Below the pieces are notes generated by a model. That model was not told the origin of the DNA. It searched no databases and was given only the letters and a program-made list of their open reading frames with translations. A stretch of 64,000 nucleotides of DNA from a virus. The stretch spans positions 1 to 64,000 of IMG/VR virus record IMGVR_UViG_3300033977_000108; one strand, written 5' to 3'. Below, in pieces: positions 14,534-21,914 of this stretch. The position numbers were made by a program, and so were the translations under genes. The stretch's first letter is position 1; each line of letters begins with the position of its first letter.

Positions 14534-15016
14534 TTAGCGTTTTGGGATGCCTACCAGCACAATGTTCCTACCAGCCATTGGCAGGCGTAGTTCTTCCACG
14601 GTGTGCGTCCTTGTGGCCAGGTTCTTCAGGTATTGTAGCCAGGCCAGATACGAGTACTTCCCAGTGTAGGCTTTCGCGCTTGGCTTTACGCAGCAGGGGC
14701 ATACAGCAAAAGGTATCCCATGCAGCACTGCATATAGGACGATGTGGTCTGTCGCCTCGTCAGGATGCATACCAGCAACCAGGGCGAACTTGTCCCTGCT
14801 ATCAGAAGTAAAGTAGGCGTATTTCTGCCCAGGTCGCCCTTTCGCCAAGTGGTGTCGCTTATCTATCGTAGTCACTTTCCTAAAGCCACGCTCAAACAAT
14901 GACGCTTTCAAGTAGCCTTTGCCCCCTGCTACATCGGCTATTGGGAAGTCCTTGTAAAGGGGGAACTTAGTGGCTATTAGCCGCGCCATCAAGTCAAATC
15001 GTCGTGAGTCGCCCAT
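14534..15016 (-). CDS. SAM-dependent methyltransferase-like protein
   Basis: 160 residues with a Rossmann-type glycine motif (IADVAGGKGYLKASLFERG), an acidic residue after the next strand (TTIDKRH), and a later MHPDEATDHIV...PFAVCPCCVKP block. The order of these elements resembles Trm13/METTL-type RNA methyltransferases, in which a Pro-Cys-Cys motif sits near the active site. Target is unknown; tRNA or other RNA is a reasonable guess given the RNA-repair genes. Confidence 0.6.
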   Translation of the reverse strand: MGDSRRFDLMARLIATKFPLYKDFPIADVAGGKGYLKASLFERGFRKVTTIDKRHHLAKGRPGQKYAYFTSDSRDKFALVAGMHPDEATDHIVLYAVLHGIPFAVCPCCVKPSAKAYTGKYSYLAWLQYLKNLATRTHTVEELRLPMAGRNIVLVGIPKR

Positions 15017-15102
15017 CAGTCATCTCGGCTTGTAGCATTCGCAAGTATTCCGAATAAGCCAAGGATGAGCAATAGGGCGATGAGCTTCCAACCTTCTACC
15101 AA
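15016..15102 (-). CDS. 28-residue membrane microprotein
   Basis: A frame from TTG 15102 with GAAGGGTGA upstream encodes a single hydrophobic helix (LIALLLILGLFGILA) and ends SRDD. Its TGA overlaps the next gene's ATG (TGATG). Short and with a weak start, so only moderately supported. Confidence 0.4.
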   Translation of the reverse strand: MVEGWKLIALLLILGLFGILANATSRDD

Positions 15103-15109
15103 AGCTATC

Positions 15110-15427
15110 TCACCCTTCAACCTTTGCAGCTGACAGGCGCTGCATCTTATTATACAACGCCTTTCCTATCTTTGCAAGCGGCGCCCTCAATGGGGACCCG
15201 CCCTTTGGCGTCTTCCACTTGCGCCGCTTCTTGGGCTTCATCCTCCAGCCGCACCTTGGCTTCTTCCGTCCCAAGCCGTGAGATGGGAAGAAGCCACCCA
15301 CTGCCAGATAGCGGCAGCCACAAGAGGCATCATCTTCTTCGTACCGCCTATGCTTGCAAAAGGGGCAGGTGGTTATAGGCTTCCTGGGGCCCCTCTCCAA
15401 GTTTGCTCCGCAGACTTTATTCGACAT
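15110..15427 (-). CDS. basic zinc-ribbon-like protein
   Basis: 105 residues. N-terminal half has CPFCKHRRYEEDDASCGC and a later CGW; the rest is strongly basic (KPKKRRKWKTPKGG). Probably a zinc-stabilised nucleic-acid-binding protein. Start overlaps the upstream gene by 11 bases. Confidence 0.55.
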   Translation of the reverse strand: MSNKVCGANLERGPRKPITTCPFCKHRRYEEDDASCGCRYLAVGGFFPSHGLGRKKPRCGWRMKPKKRRKWKTPKGGSPLRAPLAKIGKALYNKMQRLSAAKVEG

Positions 15428-15581
15428 CTGCCTGTCTCTCCTTGCGCCGGCTTTCCAGCCAACTTAGGAAGAGCTTCTTTATCAGCGCGTATCCCAAGTC
15501 CGTGCGGAACACCCGGCGCGCGATAAAGTATCCAATGATTAAGCTTGCCGTAGCCACAAAAGCCACATCAACGACCCTCAT
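15417..15581 (-). CDS. 54-residue membrane protein
   Basis: ATG 15581 directly follows GAGGAGGTAGCC. One hydrophobic helix (VVDVAFVATASLIIGYFIA) then a basic, amphipathic tail (RRVFRTDLGYALIKKLF...SRRKERQ). Membrane-anchored on the cytoplasmic face by the positive-inside pattern. Function unknown. Confidence 0.65.
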   Translation of the reverse strand: MRVVDVAFVATASLIIGYFIARRVFRTDLGYALIKKLFLSWLESRRKERQADVE

Positions 15582-15609
15582 TGGCTACCTCCTCGTTGAA
15601 GATAGGATA

Positions 15610-15636
15610 AGGGGCTAGCCGTAGAGACTAGCCCCT
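15610..15636. terminator. hairpin after the gene at 15673-16296
   Basis: Perfect 9-bp stem (aggggctag / ctagcccct) with a 9-base loop, placed 37 bases after the stop codon of the upstream minus-strand gene. In that direction it is followed by TTATCC, too weak a U-tract for a confident intrinsic terminator; it may instead protect the message 3' end. Confidence 0.4.
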
Positions 15637-15672
15637 CTAGACTTGATTACTGCGGCAGGCTCTTACCAGTGC

Positions 15673-16296
15673 CTACGCGGCAATCTCTTCGCCGGACTCC
15701 GGCCTGTCGAACAAAACGCTGCTGTTGATTGGGATGGCGTCGCTAATCGGGCCATCCGAGGCAGACACTCCTGGGTCTTCCGCCGACTCGTTGTCAAACA
15801 CGGCGGCAGGGGCGATGTCCCGATGGCCGACCAGCGCCAAGGACGGAGCCCCGTTCAGGCCGAACAGGTCAGCCCGGACCCAGGCGGAAGTCACGCCGCC
15901 ATACGGGAATTCATAGCCGCCAGGAACCTTCTTCGGATTGACAATCTTGAGGTTCAACAAGTCCCCACGCTGCAATCCAAGGCTCTTGACAGCTTCGATC
16001 ACTTCGGGCGCTTTGGTGAATACTTGCAGTGCCCGGCGCCGGCGTTGGAACGGCTTGGCTGGGTCGCCAGTCGGGTGGTAATAACGGGACCAGCCCACTT
16101 TCAGCTTCAGGAACGGCTCTCCGTCGTAGATGCCGCCGTTGTAAACGCCTTCCTCGACCGCAAACAGCGTGACATTGTACAAGTGGCCGATGTTGAACGG
16201 CTGCTTCCAGCTGTACTGGACGTCGTTCAACGTATCGTAGCGCAGGATGAGCGTCTCGTAAACACGCGGAATCCTCAATTGACTTGTGTTATCCAC
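15673..16296 (-). CDS. hypothetical protein, paralogue of 20469-20960
   Basis: 207 residues. The central block RRRRALQVF...EAVKSLGLQRGDLLNLKI...VPGG and the later ALVGHRDIAP correspond to KRRPLQIF...YILDMGLNRGDLLNLIV...VPGG and QYVGHREIKP in the gene at 20469-20960, so the two are dispersed paralogues. A GGAGGAT site precedes ATG 16296. Strong ribosome site and own hairpin suggest good expression. Acidic C-terminal tail (SGEEIAA) resembles those of single-stranded-DNA-binding proteins, but no fold is recognised. Confidence 0.7.
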   Translation of the reverse strand: MDNTSQLRIPRVYETLILRYDTLNDVQYSWKQPFNIGHLYNVTLFAVEEGVYNGGIYDGEPFLKLKVGWSRYYHPTGDPAKPFQRRRRALQVFTKAPEVIEAVKSLGLQRGDLLNLKIVNPKKVPGGYEFPYGGVTSAWVRADLFGLNGAPSLALVGHRDIAPAAVFDNESAEDPGVSASDGPISDAIPINSSVLFDRPESGEEIAA

Positions 16297-16329
16297 GGTA
16301 TCCTCCTTAGAGTTGATTTCAGGCTACTT

Positions 16330-17274
16330 TTACGCAGCCTGTCCTTGCTCTTGTGCTTCGGTGTCTTCACCTGCCACAACAGCAGGTGCAGGCATCTCTA
16401 CAACATTATCAGGCGCGGCCGGTGTAGCTTCCGCTCCGCCCTGCTCGGCAGGCACTGTCTGCTGTGCCGATGTAATGGCAGCGTACAGGGCACCCTCTTG
16501 GTACCCTTGTGCAGCACTACGCCAGAGGCGCAGCCAGTTCTTGAACTGCTCAAACAGCTCGACATAGATGGAGTTGTCCGAGCCTTTCTCGATGGCCTCC
16601 CTGGTCGCCGCCAAGGTCATGTGGATTGGAAACCACAAGTCTTTGCGGCTAACGCCAAGGATGGAGAACCACTTGGATAGTTTGCTGCCCAGGCCAACCC
16701 CAGGATAGCGACGCATCTCCTCCCGATTGGTCAGGTAGTCAAACATCTTCAGCTTCTCCTCTGGGCTGATCTGTTCTTCCATGATTTGAAGCACCTCTTC
16801 CTGTTGCTCTGGCGTGAAGACGCCATTGCGGCCCATCAGAGGCGCTGTGTGTTCAGGGCGCAAAGCCTTCTGCTCCCTGTATTTGCCGTGGCTCATGGCA
16901 ATACCTCCTCCAGGTGGAATCACCTGGACATTTGCTTCCATGCTACCCCTATAAAGCCCACAACGCTGGCATTTATTGGTGTAGCATTCCGTGGACTTTG
17001 ACCTGACATCAAAGCCCTCCTTACCGCGAACATAACCGGACCGGCATTCCACGGTCCAGTCATTACCTTTGCCCGTATAGAGCGTTCTGAATGCCGGGCA
17101 AAGCTCTCTGGCAGCGCCTCTCAGTTGCGAAACCATTGTGTGTAAAGCGCCTGAGAAGCGCTCAACGAACGGGCCGTTGTAGATGCCGCGCCCCAGCTCG
17201 TCGAGCAGCTGTCCACAATAAGTGGAAGTTGCTTCGACTTGCTCAAGTGCGACCATAGTAACGTCAGTATCCAC
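16330..17274 (-). CDS. hypothetical protein with Cys cluster
   Basis: 314 residues. Cys in LCPAFRTLYTG, TVECRSGYVRG and ECYTNKCQRCGLYRG (residues 58-108) could bind a metal. Helical central part (EEVLQIMEEQISPEEKLKMF) and a disordered Ala/Pro/Glu C-terminus (after residue 270). Preceded by AAGGAGG and a strong leader hairpin. Function unknown. Confidence 0.65.
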   Translation of the reverse strand: MDTDVTMVALEQVEATSTYCGQLLDELGRGIYNGPFVERFSGALHTMVSQLRGAARELCPAFRTLYTGKGNDWTVECRSGYVRGKEGFDVRSKSTECYTNKCQRCGLYRGSMEANVQVIPPGGGIAMSHGKYREQKALRPEHTAPLMGRNGVFTPEQQEEVLQIMEEQISPEEKLKMFDYLTNREEMRRYPGVGLGSKLSKWFSILGVSRKDLWFPIHMTLAATREAIEKGSDNSIYVELFEQFKNWLRLWRSAAQGYQEGALYAAITSAQQTVPAEQGGAEATPAAPDNVVEMPAPAVVAGEDTEAQEQGQAA

Positions 17275-17294
17275 TTCTTACCTCCTTTGGAATG

Positions 17295-17313
17295 CCACTG
17301 GTGCAACCAGTGG
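17295..17313 (-). promoter_or_regulatory. leader hairpin before ribosome site
   Basis: 8-bp stem ccactggt/accagtgg with a 3-base loop, 12 bases upstream of the AAGGAGG that serves the gene at 16330-17274. The core ggtgcaaccag is repeated before the gene at 18983-19174. Hairpins in this position stabilise phage messages or control ribosome access. Confidence 0.5.
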
Positions 17314-17344
17314 TTATTCGCATCCGTCCTGGCTTTCGTAGGTA

Positions 17345-17542
17345 TTACATCCTACCGCCGGCCAGGATGTAGAGAACGACAGGCCAGAGAAGTACGCCCT
17401 TGATATATTCAGACCTGCTGATATACATAGTCTTCACAGAATCCCAATGTATATCAGCCAGGCCCTCGACCACGAGCAGGCCTATACAAGTGTAAACAGC
17501 CAGCACAACAAAGAAGAAGAACAACCACAGACCATAGTTCAT
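17345..17542 (-). CDS. membrane protein
   Basis: 65 residues with two hydrophobic helices (GLWLFFFFVVLAVYTCIGLLVV and EYIKGVLLWPVVLYILAGG) joined by a polar segment with HWDSVKTMYISR. AAGGAGG lies 9 bases before ATG. It directly follows the large structured noncoding region. Function unknown. Confidence 0.65.
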   Translation of the reverse strand: MNYGLWLFFFFVVLAVYTCIGLLVVEGLADIHWDSVKTMYISRSEYIKGVLLWPVVLYILAGGRM

Positions 17543-18107
17543 GGCTTGGTCCTCCTTTATAGCAGAGCCAGTAATGTGGTTCGTCTATACCGTAGCCTAC
17601 TGTTGCTACCTAACGGTATGGCCTCTAGCCTACCCTAAAAGAACAGCAGCAGAGGAACTTATGTCCTAGACACATGGGTGTTTACTAAACAGGCACGACC
17701 AATCAGAGGCTCCTGTGGAGCTTGCTTGGAACGGTGTCCGTAAAGTGTATGCCCTTTGTTATCTGCGCTGTAGCTATTGGTGGCAAAGGTGAGGCCACCA
17801 GGCCTAAGTAACGACAGTAATATAGACGACGTATTACTGGCTCTGCAAGATTGTGGGCAGCGCGGAAACAACCGCCAAATGATGGGGCCCTGTAAGATCA
17901 AAGGGGCGGCAGGAAGCCAGGTGGGTCGGCGGTGAGGTCCCCGGCTTCAACACATCCGCCCCTTGTAGGGGCAGGGGGACCAGCGAGGCGCTTGGCGCCT
18001 CAATCTGGCCCATCACCCGCCCCTAACTTGATGGGCTAGAACCAGTCTGCCGGGACTCGTAGGCCCTCCAACATAAGCAGACCCTCCTACGTTCTAGCCC
18101 AAGCTTA
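17543..18107. ncRNA. 565-base noncoding region with large structured RNA candidate
   Basis: No convincing gene. Domain 1: a perfect 14-bp long-range pair (17562-17575 with 17833-17846) continues inward as cgtctata/tatagacg (17582-17589, 17821-17828), enclosing hairpins ataccgt/acggtat, gctcc/ggagc and tggtggc/gccacca. Domain 2 (17903-18001): ggggcgg/ccgcccc and gaagcc/ggcttc nested, with loop ggtcccc (17936-17942) able to pair with ggggacc (17975-17981), a pseudoknot, then gaggcgc/gcgcctc. Domain 3 (18032-18101): 11-bp stem enclosing interleaved pairs gtctgc/gcagac and cgtag/ctacg. Flanking genes are on the minus strand, so the RNA probably is too. Confidence 0.65.
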
Positions 18108-18719
18108 TCACTGCTTTGGCTCGCCGAACAGGTGCAGTTGAGCCTTTTGGTCAGGCGTGCAGGCACAAATGCAGGGGCCGCCTGTCAGATGTATGCGGCT
18201 GTTCTTGTCAGATCGGCGGACGGAGCGTCGGATACTCCCCCTCCTCTTGGCCACCGCCGTGCTGTGAATGTCCTCGTGGTAGTCGCAGTAGTGCTCGTAG
18301 TGTGTGAGTGGCCTCTCACAATGGACCATTCTACAGAGGCCTGCTGCCTTCCGCGCCGCCCTCCTGATTTGGCAGGTGGTCGGAATAGAAGCAGTGTAGA
18401 GATAGGACCTATCCCTCCGCCAGTTCCTGCCCTGTAGGTAATCAAGCCGGCTTTCATCCCATACGCGGACTGACAAACCGTACTTCTTTGATGGGATGGC
18501 GGCATCCCATAAGCGGAGAACGTGGTCGGCCAGGAAGCCCTCGTCCTCTACAATGTGGCCTCCTAAAATGTGGATAACCGAATGTATCTCCGCGTCCTTT
18601 CCTACAGGCCCGGACTGCGGCAGGCCGCGGCCAGAAGCCTGCCAGACCCAGATGGTGCGCTCGGTCAAGGTAAGCAACACGGCAGTCTTGCTGTTGGAGA
18701 TGCCGATTAGTCTAGGCAT
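18108..18719 (-). CDS. hypothetical protein with Cys/His cluster
   Basis: 203 residues from ATG 18719, directly after AAGGAGG. N-terminal half is beta-rich (LIGISNSKTAVLLTL, ERTIWVWQA); the second half has CRMVHCERPL...YEHYCDYHEDIH, a C-x4-C...C-x2-H zinc-type cluster, and a basic segment (VAKRRGSIRRSVRRS), then CICAC near the end. Possibly nucleic-acid binding. Family not recognised. Confidence 0.6.
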   Translation of the reverse strand: MPRLIGISNSKTAVLLTLTERTIWVWQASGRGLPQSGPVGKDAEIHSVIHILGGHIVEDEGFLADHVLRLWDAAIPSKKYGLSVRVWDESRLDYLQGRNWRRDRSYLYTASIPTTCQIRRAARKAAGLCRMVHCERPLTHYEHYCDYHEDIHSTAVAKRRGSIRRSVRRSDKNSRIHLTGGPCICACTPDQKAQLHLFGEPKQ

Positions 18720-18990
18720 TGAGCACCTCCTTATAGGCAAGCAGAGTGACCACTGGCGGAACGACTTTGATCTTACCGCGGTCGCTCCTGTCCAGTGCCA
18801 TAGAATCCTTAGGCATAAGCTGGCGTGGATTTCCTTTCTCGTCGCGCACGATCCCCAACTCCTTGTCATCCAGCATCAGCTTGTAGCCGCGGGACAAAGC
18901 ACGCCGTAAGTAGCTGAAACCACGGCGTTTCTTGAGGTTGGCTGCCCTACGTCGCTCTTCTCTCAGCTGGGCAGCTTGGTTGTCAGTCAT
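18712..18990 (-). CDS. basic helical protein
   Basis: 92 residues from ATG 18990 after AAGGAGG. N-terminal basic helix (AAQLREERRRAANLKKRRG), later KVVPPVVTLLAYKEV. Overlaps both neighbours by 8 bases, so it belongs to a tightly coupled trio. Function unknown. Confidence 0.6.
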   Translation of the reverse strand: MTDNQAAQLREERRRAANLKKRRGFSYLRRALSRGYKLMLDDKELGIVRDEKGNPRQLMPKDSMALDRSDRGKIKVVPPVVTLLAYKEVLNA

Positions 18991-19174
18991 GTTTCCTCCT
19001 TGGGGCGGCTCGCAGCCATTCTTCGTATCCCGCCTGTAGGATGGCACATGTTTCAGAGCAGTAGAGGCTGTTAGGCTTGGCGACATTCAAGCCGCAGTAA
19101 AGACAGAACTCTACCGATTTCTTCTTGCTTTCCTTCTCTTTCTCTTTCCTCTTGCGTTCCCTTGCATCAAGCAT
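18983..19174 (-). CDS. small zinc-ribbon protein
   Basis: 63 residues from ATG 19174 after GGAGGTG. A Lys/Glu-rich N-terminal helix (RERKRKEKEKESKKK) followed by C-x2-C (FCLYCGLNV) and C-x3-C (YCSETC), a four-Cys zinc module. Probably binds nucleic acid or a protein partner; function unknown. Confidence 0.6.
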   Translation of the reverse strand: MLDARERKRKEKEKESKKKSVEFCLYCGLNVAKPNSLYCSETCAILQAGYEEWLRAAPRRKHD

Positions 19175-19197
19175 AGGGACACCTCCATTCGGAAGTA

Positions 19198-19220
19198 GCT
19201 GGCCCATCGGTGCAACCAGC
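19198..19220 (-). promoter_or_regulatory. leader hairpin before ribosome site
   Basis: gctgg/ccagc arms (19198-19202, 19216-19220) containing ggtgcaacc, upstream of the GGAGG that serves the gene at 18983-19174. It shares ggtgcaaccag with the leader at 17295-17313, suggesting a repeated leader element. Confidence 0.4.
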
Positions 19221-19254
19221 GGCCACAACCCATTGGCTGGATTGCGGTCGCCGA

Positions 19255-19608
19255 CTACTCCTCTGGTATGTCTTCAATGCGTTCAATACACTGCTCTTCG
19301 GTTAGGCTCTCATTGGCCACCCAGGCCAGAACCTCGGCATGGCAGAGCTCTGGGGCGCACCAGCAGCCGAGAGTCTGTCCTCGCAGCTCACGCCTTGCCT
19401 TCTCCACAAGCCCAGGCGTTTCAAAGAGATAGCGGGTGAATAGCATAAGAACAGTCTTGCGGTTCTTTACATTGTCGTGCCCCAGATGGTAGGGGTTGTG
19501 GAAGTCAGATTGAGTGAAATTCCCGTGCCTGGAACAGTGCCGCCTGCCAACATAGACACAAGGCTGCTTAGAGCGGATATTGATGACGAGTGGGTGTTGT
19601 TCGCGCAT
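19255..19608 (-). CDS. DUF4326-type protein
   Basis: 117 residues from ATG 19608 (6 bases after AGGAGG; an upstream TTG touches the ribosome site and is rejected). The pattern CVYVGRRH...GNFTQSDFHNPYHLG near the start and LRGQTLGCWCAPELCHAEVLA near the end is characteristic of DUF4326 proteins, common in phages, where clustered Cys/His are conserved. Biochemical function is not established. Confidence 0.75.
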   Translation of the reverse strand: MREQHPLVINIRSKQPCVYVGRRHCSRHGNFTQSDFHNPYHLGHDNVKNRKTVLMLFTRYLFETPGLVEKARRELRGQTLGCWCAPELCHAEVLAWVANESLTEEQCIERIEDIPEE

Positions 19609-19610
19609 CG

Positions 19611-19772
19611 TCAACCTCCTATCTCTACCATTTCATAACCGTGCTCGGTTAGAAACAGTTCAAACGTGTTGTAGACGTCCTCCGCATACATAAGAGGCGT
19701 CGGGTCAGAGTACTGAGACAGAAAGCTCTCAATGGTAAGACGCAAGAGCAGTCTAATCATTTCTTTATTCAT
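19611..19772 (-). CDS. 53-residue helical protein
   Basis: From ATG 19772 with AAAGGAGG upstream. Helical (EMIRLLLRLTIESFLSQY), then acidic, ending MVEIGG. Its stop lies 3 bases before the start of the DUF4326 gene, so they are probably coupled. Function unknown. Confidence 0.55.
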   Translation of the reverse strand: MNKEMIRLLLRLTIESFLSQYSDPTPLMYAEDVYNTFELFLTEHGYEMVEIGG

Positions 19773-19840
19773 TGACTCCTCCTTTCTTCGGTTGGGCTGG
19801 TGGGGACGGAGGGGCTTGAATTCCATCCCCATCAAGCTTA

Positions 19841-20185
19841 TCAGAGATTGCCTTTCAGGCTCTTATCAAGCCAGTAGCGTAGAACGCCGATGGCTTTGGC
19901 GGCCTTTCTGGCATAGTCTGTGTCGCCCTTCTGCGCCTGGTGGTTGGCTACCCAGACAAACTCGTAGAACTTACGGGCAGTGTCGCGGCTCAGCTCAAAG
20001 AAAACCATCACTGGGACATTATGCCGCCAGGCGAGCTGCTCATCAATACCAGACTGCAAGCGGTCAGTGGTGATGTGGCAGGCTCTGACGATTTCAGCAT
20101 TCGTCTCCGACGATTTTGCGGCTTCCTTGAGATACTGGGTCAAAAAGGCCGCGTATTGTCGTGATGCTTCTATCTTGATTTTCAC
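19841..20185 (-). CDS. hypothetical protein
   Basis: 114 residues from GTG 20185 after AAAGGAGG. Mostly helical (YAAFLTQYLKEAAKSSETNAE, ARKAAKAIGVLRYWLDKSL). Follows a structured leader region. Function unknown. Confidence 0.6.
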   Translation of the reverse strand: MKIKIEASRQYAAFLTQYLKEAAKSSETNAEIVRACHITTDRLQSGIDEQLAWRHNVPVMVFFELSRDTARKFYEFVWVANHQAQKGDTDYARKAAKAIGVLRYWLDKSLKGNL

Positions 20186-20468
20186 GGATACCTCCTTTCG
20201 CTCAACCCACGGGCACCCAGCTAAAGCTTAGCCGCCCTATGCTGGGCGTTCAGCCCGTGGGCTGATTGTGACCCATACCCAGTAGAGGCAGGGAGCCGAA
20301 TCTACACTCCGCCCAAGACGACGGGGAGTAGGTGGTCCTCGGGTGGGACACCGTATTGCCTCTATTTCGGACCCTCCCCAAAGTATAGGCCACAATCAAC
20401 TCACGATGAGTTGGCGCCAGGGCACGGCAACCCCGACGAAGCATGCCCTGGGGTCAGCCAATCGCCGA
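20186..20468. ncRNA. structured intergenic region (leader or small RNA candidate)
   Basis: 283 bases without a gene. Arms seen: cccacgggc/gcccgtggg (20206-20214, 20253-20261) enclosing cccagc/gctggg; a long-range tgattgtg/cacaatca (20263-20270, 20391-20398) enclosing agaggca/tgcctct (20284-20290, 20357-20363) interleaved with ccgaa/ttcgg (20296-20300, 20366-20370), a possible pseudoknot; caactca/tgagttg (20397-20403, 20407-20413); ccagggca/tgccctgg (20417-20424, 20444-20451). Such dense pairing is not expected by chance in this length. Confidence 0.55.
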
Positions 20469-20960
20469 CTACTGCAACTCGGGCTCTGTTTCAGCCCAAG
20501 ATAGCCGGTCGGGAAGAGGCTTGATTTCCCGATGGCCGACATACTGGATGGCAGGTACGCCATCCTTGACAAGCAGCCGAGAGGCACAAAAAGCCTTCGT
20601 CTTGCCCTCAAAGCCGCCGGGAACCTCATGTGTGCGCTCCACAATAAGGTTTAGCAAATCCCCGCGGTTGAGGCCCATGTCAAGGATGTACTGCATGGCT
20701 TCCGGTATGGATACGAAAATCTGAAGCGGCCTGCGCTTCCACTTTCCGTCCCAGAACCGGCCGAAGCCTAACCTCAAGTTGATGAACGGCTTACCGGCAT
20801 CCGGCCCACGCTGGAACATCCCTACTGACATGCCGAAATACATGGCGGCTTTCAGTATGGAAGCAAGCCGGGTTGTCTGTACCACGGCATTGATGCCGTT
20901 GACAGAGATGTTCTCTGTGATCACGAACTGGCTTAAAAATGGTGCCCATCTTTTAGCCAT
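20469..20960 (-). CDS. hypothetical protein, paralogue of 15673-16296
   Basis: 163 residues from ATG 20960 after AAAGGAGAT. Shares with the gene at 15673-16296 the run (K/R)RR-LQ-F...GL-RGDLLNL...VPGG and (V)GHR(E/D)I-P near the C-terminus, and ends in an acidic tail (SWAETEPELQ). An SD-proximal hairpin and long structured regions on both sides suggest regulated or high expression. Function unknown. Confidence 0.7.
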   Translation of the reverse strand: MAKRWAPFLSQFVITENISVNGINAVVQTTRLASILKAAMYFGMSVGMFQRGPDAGKPFINLRLGFGRFWDGKWKRRPLQIFVSIPEAMQYILDMGLNRGDLLNLIVERTHEVPGGFEGKTKAFCASRLLVKDGVPAIQYVGHREIKPLPDRLSWAETEPELQ

Positions 20961-20977
20961 GGGTTTATCTCCTTTCT

Positions 20978-20996
20978 CCAGTCCCCAGCGGACTGG
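20978..20996 (-). promoter_or_regulatory. leader hairpin before ribosome site
   Basis: 7-bp stem ccagtcc/ggactgg with a 5-base loop immediately upstream of AAAGGAG for the gene at 20469-20960, in the same position as the hairpins at 17295 and 19198. Confidence 0.45.
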
Positions 20997-21058
20997 CGCC
21001 ATACCGCAGATGGGCTACGGCATGGTGTCAAGCCGCCAAAGGCTACCAAGCCCGGGCA

Positions 21059-21268
21059 TCAAGGCCAGTAAATAGACCCCTTGATCTCAACAGTTTCCAG
21101 CTGGTCGCACAGCTTGTGTCCACGCGTGGACAAGTCGTCGTTGAGAATAGCTGCCGCTTCCTCGGCGAATTCCGCCATGACAACCGCTGTCATGGGCAAT
21201 CTCTTGTGTAATCCGCCGTAAGTCCTGTCTTGAAGTTCAACATCAAAGTGGAAAGCAAACAGTTTCAT
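21059..21268 (-). CDS. small hypothetical protein
   Basis: 69 residues, AAGGAGG 9 bases before ATG 21268. Begins with alternating aromatic residues (MKLFAFHFDVELQD), a probable beta strand, then a helix (MAEFAEEAAAILND). Function unknown. Confidence 0.6.
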   Translation of the reverse strand: MKLFAFHFDVELQDRTYGGLHKRLPMTAVVMAEFAEEAAAILNDDLSTRGHKLCDQLETVEIKGSIYWP

Positions 21269-21581
21269 AAGCCACCTCCTTTCAGTGATTTATCTAACAT
21301 TCTCTCTCTTAGGTCCGCGCCATAAGAGAGAAAAAAGAACACAATAACACAGCACAGACACATACATACAGAGAGAGAATAGAATAGGGAATAAAGATGC
21401 AAGGGAGGGAAACCCTATACTAGTGGCTGCCTACCATGGCAGACTGCCACAGCAGGTGGCTGAAAGTGGGCAGGGAAGGCTTATGCCTGCTGACTGGCCT
21501 AGGTACCCCTCCATCCCGCATGCCGATATATCGGCACTCCCCGAATCGTATCTCCTCCACCTTCAAGGAGATACGAGTCCG
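21269..21581. other. 313-base noncoding region with three hairpins
   Basis: No gene seen. Contains tctctctta/taagagaga (21303-21311, 21323-21331), a purine-rich low-complexity stretch (about 21331-21400), the perfect 16-base palindrome tgccgatatatcggca (21521-21536) and an 11-bp hairpin tcgtatctcct/aggagatacga (21546-21556, 21566-21576) just after the stop of the upstream minus-strand gene. The last may mark the message 3' end. No clear promoter could be picked. Confidence 0.45.
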
Positions 21582-21914
21582 TTAGTGTTGATACTTCTGC
21601 TGCCTCTTCTGACTGGCTTTCAGCTTCACCGGCCTCTCGAAGGTAAGATTCTTGGAGACTTCCATCTCCATGATACTCATCTTGACTGGCCGGCCCTGAT
21701 ACACACGGATGGGCCCCAGCTTGTCCCACATTACATGCCTGTTCTTGTCGGCTGACCCATTCATGTGCCTTCTCAGCCGCCGCGGGCTGGTAAAGGTAAT
21801 GCCGCAGCTATGGCAGGTAGACCTTATCTTATACAGCTCTCTTGACTTACTTGTCTTACCTGACGACCTTGGCCTGCCGCTCTCCTTCTTGGAGAGCTTC
21901 TTCTTGTCTTCCAT
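21582..21914 (-). CDS. C2H2-type zinc-finger protein
   Basis: 110 residues after a GGAGGTGAGCC site. Basic N-terminus (KKKLSKKESGRPRSSGK) then CHSCGITFTSPRRLRRHM...KNRH, matching C-x2-C-x12-H-x8-H of a classical C2H2-like finger. The C-terminus is basic and helical. Probable DNA- or RNA-binding regulator; target unknown. Adjacent to a second finger protein. Confidence 0.65.
   Translation of the reverse strand: MEDKKKLSKKESGRPRSSGKTSKSRELYKIRSTCHSCGITFTSPRRLRRHMNGSADKNRHVMWDKLGPIRVYQGRPVKMSIMEMEVSKNLTFERPVKLKASQKRQQKYQH

Noticed and set aside
17903-17962. tRNA (7-bp ggggcgg/ccgcccc stem with TTCAA)
   Set aside because: No five-base T-stem and no D or anticodon arm of correct length.
18032-18101. 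tRNA (terminal GGGCTAG/CTAGCCC stem)
   Set aside because: No T-loop consensus or anticodon arm; internal pairs are interleaved as a pseudoknot instead.
21303-21331. terminator hairpin followed by A-run
   Set aside because: The A/T tract is on the wrong side for minus-strand transcription, and no plus-strand gene ends here.
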